Of a DNA stretch of 64,000 nt, positions 58,901 to 64,000 are shown in pieces; position 1 is the stretch's first letter; every line of letters begins with the position of its first letter. Source of the DNA: Lytechinus pictus (Eukaryota > Echinodermata > Echinoidea > Temnopleuroida > Toxopneustidae); NCBI RefSeq assembly GCF_037042905.1, contig NW_026974140.1:10551001-10615000 (forward strand). The letters run 5' to 3'. The position numbers and the translations under genes are program-made. Under the pieces are notes generated by a model. That model saw nothing but the letters and a program-made list of their open reading frames with translations, was not told the DNA's origin and ran no database searches.

Positions 58901-61900
58901 ATGGAATGTGCACACATCTTATTTTGACTTATAAAAAGTCGACTTATGGTGGCAATTTCAGATAAATAGCAACCACGTATTTCACAAAGAAACAATATAC
59001 CTTGACTGAGAATTCACTTCCGATCATGGTTTCATCCGGCATGACAATCTGGAACTCCACATCTTGTTTGATGTCTTTGCGGAAGTTCTTGTTCTTCTTG
59101 ACGTGACGGCTTGCATTGAACACCGAGATCCTCTCCAAAGATGAACCTGCATACATAATTAAAACCTTACTTAATTTCTAAGATTGTTCTGTAATCTGAT
59201 TGGTCAAATTGGATCATGTGACATCCCATAGATTCTACCGTTGCATACAAATGCAGTAAATCAACACTTCCACGGTGTTTCACAAAGATATATGGGTGAC
59301 TTTGAGTCTCTCTTAAATTCCCAGTTGCATGCGACATATGATGCATCACCACATTAGTCAGATGAGGATATAAAACAATGACATTGGGTGTTTACATCAT
59401 GTGCATATTTAAGTCAAAATCTAAATCTTTGCCAAACATCCCAAGTGTAGTTTACCTTGACCTTGTTCAAGGAATAAGGGAGGCTTGTGACTGGGCAGGT
59501 CAAAGTTTACAAAAGTATGCCCACTGATGCCTTGAACAGTTCCATGACATTTTCTCTGGCAACAATTGCTCCACACTAATCGAACGACCAACTTTTAACC
59601 TTGGTTTTAAGAAATACCCTACCCTATACCTAACATAAAACCCTATTGCAACTCTAATTCTAACCCTACATCTTAGATGAAATTAAGCCTGGAGCAACTG
59701 TCGCAGGAGCAAATGTTGTGTCACCGCTTGAACAGCATCAAGATCAGAATAAAATTCAATCATTAATTCACAACTTAGTCAACTCTTTAAGATGGGAGAG
59801 TTAAGAAAACAAACATTGTGCATCGTGCGTTGGTTCTCACTCCAAAAGTCACTAGGTATCATATCTACAGGAACTATTTTAAAACATTGGAGATATAAAC
59901 CAAACTTTGAAAATGAATGAGGTTTCATTTCAATGACCACGTTTATACAGTGCGTATCCAAAAAAAATTACACTTTGAAAAAGCCCTGGGAATTAAAACA
60001 TGTGGGTTATTTTTTCACAAATAATCTTGGGTTTGGGTCTCATCTATCCAATGAAAGTAAAAGTTTTGACAGAATGTTAAACTTGAGTGAGCACTGTCCA
60101 TTTTTGTAAAGCTCGCAGAAATGCTCGTTTTCACGCTGTGTCAAGGGGACAGGGCGAAACATTTGTCATATATTTCCCATCGCACTTTTTGTCAATTGTA
60201 ATAAATGGATACATTCAAGCATTTTGTAACAATTTTGCCACCAAAATTTCAACACTTAGTAAGCACAACCTTTACCTTTTTGTGCCAGCTGGATCTGAGG
60301 ACATAACTAAATCTGAACAAAAGTTTATTTCGGACATCTCCAGCATTTTTTCACTATGTTTTTATAATTTAAAGTGGGTTTACACTTCTTTTTTTTTATT
60401 TAATACTTATTTCTCCACACTTTTCCAAGCTTGAAAATGATTAACAAAATGAAAATCAAGCCAAAGCCATTTCATGTAAATCACAGCTCAGTGTAAAGCA
60501 AATATCGTCACGATGGCCTCGGTGTGTGGGGGAGTTGGGTGGGCGCAATGTACTCTTCGAAGTGTTTTGGGCAAGGAAACAAGTTAAAAAGGTAAAAGAT
60601 ATCTTCAAATCAATTTTACTAGCTAAATTCAACGTGTTCTTCATGATTAAGGTCTACTTTTATTCGCATAACTATTTCAAAGTTCTGCGCAAATTATTTT
60701 TCACTAACTTTTCAAAAGTAAGTGGTGCTCACTCAAGCAGAAATATTTTTCGACAGTTACATTGTCATTTGCTTAGATGGATCTGTACCAATGTTAAAAT
60801 GTGGATAAATCTTCAGGATATTACAAATGTATAATTTTACAAAATTCTTTCTAAGTGTTAACTTTTTTTGATATGCACTGTAGAGCGAATCTGTACTACA
60901 ACACACAAACTCTGCATGGTCTACGTATGGTGGGTAAAATGTACCCTGAATGTACAGTGTAGATAATCAGTGTGTGCATAGGAGTTACACACAGCAGAAG
61001 GCAGTCAACAAAGCCAACTGACTTCTTGAATTTGAGAAAACTGGGCATAAGCTAAATGTGTCTCAGAGATAACTATCAAAATCAGGCTAATGAATCACTA
61101 TTTGTGTCTAATTCATATATTTTCATTGTATATGTATTTCAAGTTTTTAAGGACATATACAAGCATTCATTCACATGTTTCATCTCAGTTTGAGAACATT
61201 TAATTTCAGGTGCTCACAAAGTGAAAAGATTCCTTTAATTGTGCTAAGTAAGATAATTCTGTACCCTCAGGATACAAGCGGGTGCTTCATAAAGCTGTTT
61301 GTAAAATTGAGAGCGACTTTAAGAACGACTGGTGAACATTTCTTATGCTCTAAATAATCATCAATGAACATTTAATGGTGAATATCATTTAATACCACAA
61401 GAAAGGTTCGAACCAGTCGTTCTTAAAGTCACTCTTAACTTACAAACGGCTTTATGAACTGCCCCCAGGTCTAGGGAATAAAAAGCAACCCAAGAATGAA
61501 TCTGTTTACCTTCTGGGTACTTGTACTCCTCAGTGATGTCATGACGAAGGTAACTGTTAACAGACTTGGTACTGATTTTCTTTCCAACTCCAGATGGATC
61601 TGTAGTAATTACTTCAGGAGGCTGCAAGAGTTTCATTGCAAAACAAAAATCACAAGAGGAACAAATTTTTAAATGCCTGTACGTTCTGGTAAATCAAACA
61701 GTTTTAATTCATTTTCAATGTTTGAATTGATGGTCGGTAACATGAACGAGTACACCATATAAAACACATGTGGTGTAAAAGAGGTGATCTATATTCCTAT
61801 AATCACAGGCAAAATTGACAAACAAATTTCATAACAAAAAAGTTAGGACCTCACCAATCTTTATATTTTAATTACTTATCAATCATGGAATGGGACGGAA

Positions 61901-63919
61901 ATGTCAGGGAAATAATCTGCGCTGTTTGATAATCACCAACTAAATATGTACTCTTTTTATTTGAAGGGCCCATAACAAGAAACACTATAACTTGATACTG
62001 AGAAGAGGGGGCAAACAAATTAGATGAACAGCAAACCTCACGTTTTCATCAAGAATTGCCTGATGAAACACTAAAAAAGTGTCAGTGCATTTTTCCGCAT
62101 TCTGGGCAAAAGGAATCTTATGTGAAACAAAAATTCTTGAAGATTGTACTTTGTTTTAAAAGAAAATATTAAATGTAAATGAGAAACCAGATACACGTAG
62201 ATATATTTTTAAATCAAAATCAGCACCAGGCACTAGGGATACTCTTAGTTACCGCCTGATTTTAAAAGAAATTAGTAAAGATACATATTTTTAAAAATAG
62301 ACACAAACTTCTACTTTTTTATCAGAAAGGGCGCTTGAGTTTGAGGTGGCTGGTAAAAGGGAAAGGGGGCAACTGAAATAGACATGGGAGAAGCAAGCGG
62401 TGGAGGATTGGGTTGAGGGAAAAGGATGGACTGAATAGAGTATAGTGGAGGAATCTGGTCACCCCTGTAGTCTGGCCCTAAACTGGATTTAAAACCCGGA
62501 AGAATGACAGTAAGTGCGGCTTATTCAGCCTTTTACACGAGAAGGATTCTCTTATAAAGATGAAAGCTTTAGAGAAGAGTACTCAGTTCTAGGTACATAC
62601 CGAACGAGGATTATTGGGTACAGTCCAGTAGACCGTTTCAGCATTGACTTCAGCGAAAGCAAACTTGGTGTCATAATCCAAGTATACTGCACCCTGCTTG
62701 ATAGCTTTCAACGAAGCTGGTCCCATTCGGAATGAACCTAAACACAAACAAGGTTTCATACACATGTCAAAATTATTTATCTTTCCATCGACTTTCAAAT
62801 GCAAAAGTTTCCATGGCTCCTCAATGCAAGTAGAAAACATTAACCTATTGATTACCACATTCTCTTGTTCCCATAGGCTTATTACAGGACTATCTGGTTT
62901 ACGTATGTCTGAAGGCAAAGTCTGTAACCTGAAGATGACTTCAAATGAACAGAATGTAATTTTAAGCATATATTTAAAAACATCTTCTCTTACTTACCCC
63001 CAAAAATTGATGATTCTCTGACCTTCCCAATTTTTAGCTGATGGAAAAGTATTTTGAGCTTTCCCAACTATCTAGATATTCTGATCTGTATGAACCCTCA
63101 ATGCATGACTACATTTGATTACCCACAACATAGTTTTGACCCCTTTCTTGATCAAATGAGACATCTAGCCTAATACAGCCTGGTTATTTGGACCCATCTC
63201 ACATCCAATGAGACCAGGCACAGCTCGCCATTCCCCCCCCCCCCTTAGAACATCAGTCCTGTTTGTTTCATGAGACCTTCATACATGTAGGCCATCTCTG
63301 AACTTTCATAAATCAATGATAAAATCAACCACTTAAGGAGGTATCTCATTGACCAGCAATTCGCCAACTTCTCTGACGAATGTTGCAAACTCTCGCAAAT
63401 TTTTGTTTGTAATATCAAAATCTATTTGCGAACTACTTCAAAACAGGAAAAAATATAATCATGGACGTTTGACAAAAAAAAATCATCAGTGGGTTGATTT
63501 TATACAGGAGCCATGTGGTAATTTGGTAACTATCATTAGTGAATCAAAAAGAAAAAAAAGAAAATGGAATCATCTTACAACTGTTTGCATAGGCTCATGA
63601 CTTTTTTGGAAATGGTAGCTACTGTTTGCGGAAAAATAGATTCGAAAAGAAATTATGAACCTGTTGAAAACTTCTTTGCAACTAGAAAAACTGTTGAGGA
63701 ACCTTATTGCCACCTTCGACAAACCTTTGCAACGTTTTACAAACCCCTGCGAAATCTCAAATGCTTATTTGCTGGTCAGTGAGATACCCCCTTTAACTCA
63801 TTTTTTGTTTCATACCATGGCTTGTTTCTTGAGGCGTAGCATCCAGTGCTTGCCATCCTCCATATCCATCAGGCAAATCAGGGCGAGCCATCCATACATC
63901 ATTCCATACATGGAAGTTC
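55835..63919 (-). CDS. Transglutaminase, C-terminal half (eight exons; 5' part beyond window)
   Basis: Transglutaminases form Ca2+-dependent isopeptide bonds between glutamine and lysine side chains. Minus-strand exons 63816-63919, 62601-62737, 61510-61621, 59001-59146, 58407-58542, 56961-57121, 56405-56541 and 55835-55976 splice in compatible phases to about 358 residues ending at TAG. The first gives [16 protein letters not shown], with the catalytic His, and [12 protein letters not shown], with the catalytic Asp. Then come [23 protein letters not shown], the KISTKSV and [11 protein letters not shown] Ca2+-site region, and two C-terminal beta-barrels ending [14 protein letters not shown]. 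The catalytic Cys exon (GQCWVF in the family) is expected right of 64000. Subfamily is unresolved; overall it looks like the invertebrate annulin/hemocyte or factor XIII-like group. Confidence 0.96.
56405..56541 (-). CDS. Transglutaminase exon (beta-barrel 2)
   Basis: 137 nt, phase 0 in and phase 2 out. It encodes [40 protein letters not shown] and KVDKF. The TNPL-R-L--G-F--EG-G motif is characteristic of the transglutaminase C-terminal domain. Confidence 0.95.
56961..57121 (-). CDS. Transglutaminase exon (linker and barrel 2 start)
   Basis: 161 nt, phase 1 in and phase 0 out. It encodes [40 protein letters not shown] and [13 protein letters not shown]. Just downstream in the intron is a C22 run (56913-56934). 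Confidence 0.94.
57225..57790 (+). repeat. Pyrimidine-rich intronic tract
   Basis: About 560 bp of CT-rich sequence starting with C19 near 57243 and including a 38-bp unit (CCCACCCCTTTCCTTTTCCC followed by AATAATTCACTTTTCCT) present twice at 57361-57433. A second CT-rich block at 58256-58333 contains CTTTACTGATCCATCTTCCT-type 25-bp units three times. Confidence 0.8.
58407..58542 (-). CDS. Transglutaminase exon (beta-barrel 1)
   Basis: 136 nt, phase 0 in and phase 1 out. It encodes [40 protein letters not shown] and MKAGE. N-S----R is typical of barrel 1. Confidence 0.93.
59001..59146 (-). CDS. Transglutaminase exon (core end to barrel 1)
   Basis: 146 nt, phase 1 in and phase 0 out. It encodes [40 protein letters not shown] and IGSEFSVK. 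It begins with the Glu-containing loop after YPEG that contributes to Ca2+ binding. Confidence 0.94.
59948..60880. mobile_element. TA-flanked Tc1/mariner-like nonautonomous element, copy 2
   Basis: TA at 59946-59947 and 60881-60882 flank CAGTGCGTATCCAAAAAA and its inverted end. It is 933 bp and nearly collinear with 2484-3458; differences are small indels and substitutions. It lies in a transglutaminase intron, in the same orientation as copy 1 in rab30. Confidence 0.88.
61278..61466. mobile_element. Foldback MITE adjacent to a transglutaminase exon
   Basis: Arms of about 55 bp: GTGCTTCATAAAGCTGTTTG and GACTTTAAGAACGACTGGT at the left mirror ACCAGTCGTTCTTAAAGTC and CAAACGGCTTTATGAACTGC at the right. 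The spacer is about 70 bp. It ends about 45 bp from the exon at 61510-61621. Confidence 0.8.
61510..61621 (-). CDS. Transglutaminase exon (Ca2+-site region)
   Basis: 112 nt, phase 0 in and phase 1 out. It encodes [46 protein letters not shown]- and DIT--YKYPEG are hallmarks of the transglutaminase core. Confidence 0.95.
61630..62600. other. Transglutaminase intron, nothing recognised
   Basis: Unremarkable AT-rich intronic sequence with a purine-rich patch around 62330-62440. Confidence 0.5.
62601..62737 (-). CDS. Transglutaminase exon ([11 protein letters not shown])
   Basis: 137 nt, phase 1 in and phase 0 out. It encodes [40 protein letters not shown] and NNPRS. GPAS-KAIK-G and FAEVNA--V-W are conserved in animal transglutaminases. 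Confidence 0.95.
63337..63792. mobile_element. TTAA-flanked MITE (GGAGGTATCTCATTGACCAG family)
   Basis: TTAA at 63333-63336 and 63793-63796 flank GGAGGTATCTCATTGACCAG at the left and CTGGTCAGTGAGATACCCCC at the right. It is 456 bp, inserted in a transglutaminase intron 23 bp from the splice donor of the catalytic His/Asp exon. The overlapping plus-strand open frames are not genes. Confidence 0.85.
63816..63919 (-). CDS. Transglutaminase exon with catalytic His and Asp
   Basis: 104 nt, phase 2 in and phase 1 out. It encodes [20 protein letters not shown] and [14 protein letters not shown]. The His of FHVWN and the Asp of QALDATPQE are two of the three catalytic residues. A MITE ends 23 bp downstream of its donor. 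Confidence 0.96.
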
Positions 63920-64000
63920 CTAAATAAATATAAAATAAATCATTATAAGATTAAGGACATGAAACACATGATCAATTGTTATGCTTATAACACAGGGCCC

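Noticed and set aside
62698-63021. 107-residue plus-strand open frame
   Set aside because: Antisense to a well-supported transglutaminase exon and intron; no independent support.

Overview
The window is nuclear DNA from an invertebrate deuterostome, most likely an echinoderm and probably a sea urchin. I infer this from intron-rich genes with canonical GT-AG junctions, an AT-rich background, very dense small DNA transposons, tRNA-derived SINEs, and motifs (for example a GCGAGCGCGAAGCGCGAGC repeat) that I associate with echinoid genomes. The species call is an inference; the gene calls rest on protein sequence and matching exon phases.

Three protein-coding genes are supported, all on the minus strand. 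(1) A Rab30-type small GTPase (2144-5443): three coding exons from the ATG through the DTAGQ region, with the 3' exons lying left of the window. (2) UFSP2, the UFM1-specific cysteine protease (26667-42049): fourteen phase-consistent exons (about 631 residues) reaching the stop codon, with the catalytic Cys, Asp and His; the true 5' end is not secured. (3) The C-terminal half of a transglutaminase (55835-63919): eight exons carrying the catalytic His and Asp; the catalytic Cys exon lies beyond the right edge. The three genes have no evident functional relationship.

The most unusual feature is a minisatellite at about 23540-26640: 44 units of exactly 71 bp with no net length change. It abuts the UFSP2 stop codon and each unit resembles the terminal UFSP2 coding exon plus the first bases of its 3' UTR. 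It therefore looks like an exon-derived tandem array lying in the transcribed or just-downstream region of UFSP2. Most units carry an ATTAAA polyadenylation-type hexamer on the UFSP2 sense strand.

The remainder is a mosaic of mobile elements. Several have readable ends: hAT-like elements with 8-bp target duplications (7413-8343, 33722-35001, 42175-45574, 53495-53979), TTAA-flanked MITEs (6482-6876, 6948-7336, 31705-32380, 35836-36441, 37865-38373, 63337-63792), TA-flanked Tc1/mariner-like elements (2484-3458, 46447-48203, 59948-60880), a LINE open reading frame remnant (49697-50476), tRNA-derived SINEs, foldback palindromes, and a widely spaced inverted duplication (9322-9512 and 17345-17537). 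A 1.3-kb CTAG-rich island (15180-16460) with a 150-bp inverted repeat remains unexplained. No rRNA, functional tRNA, CRISPR array or prokaryotic element was seen.
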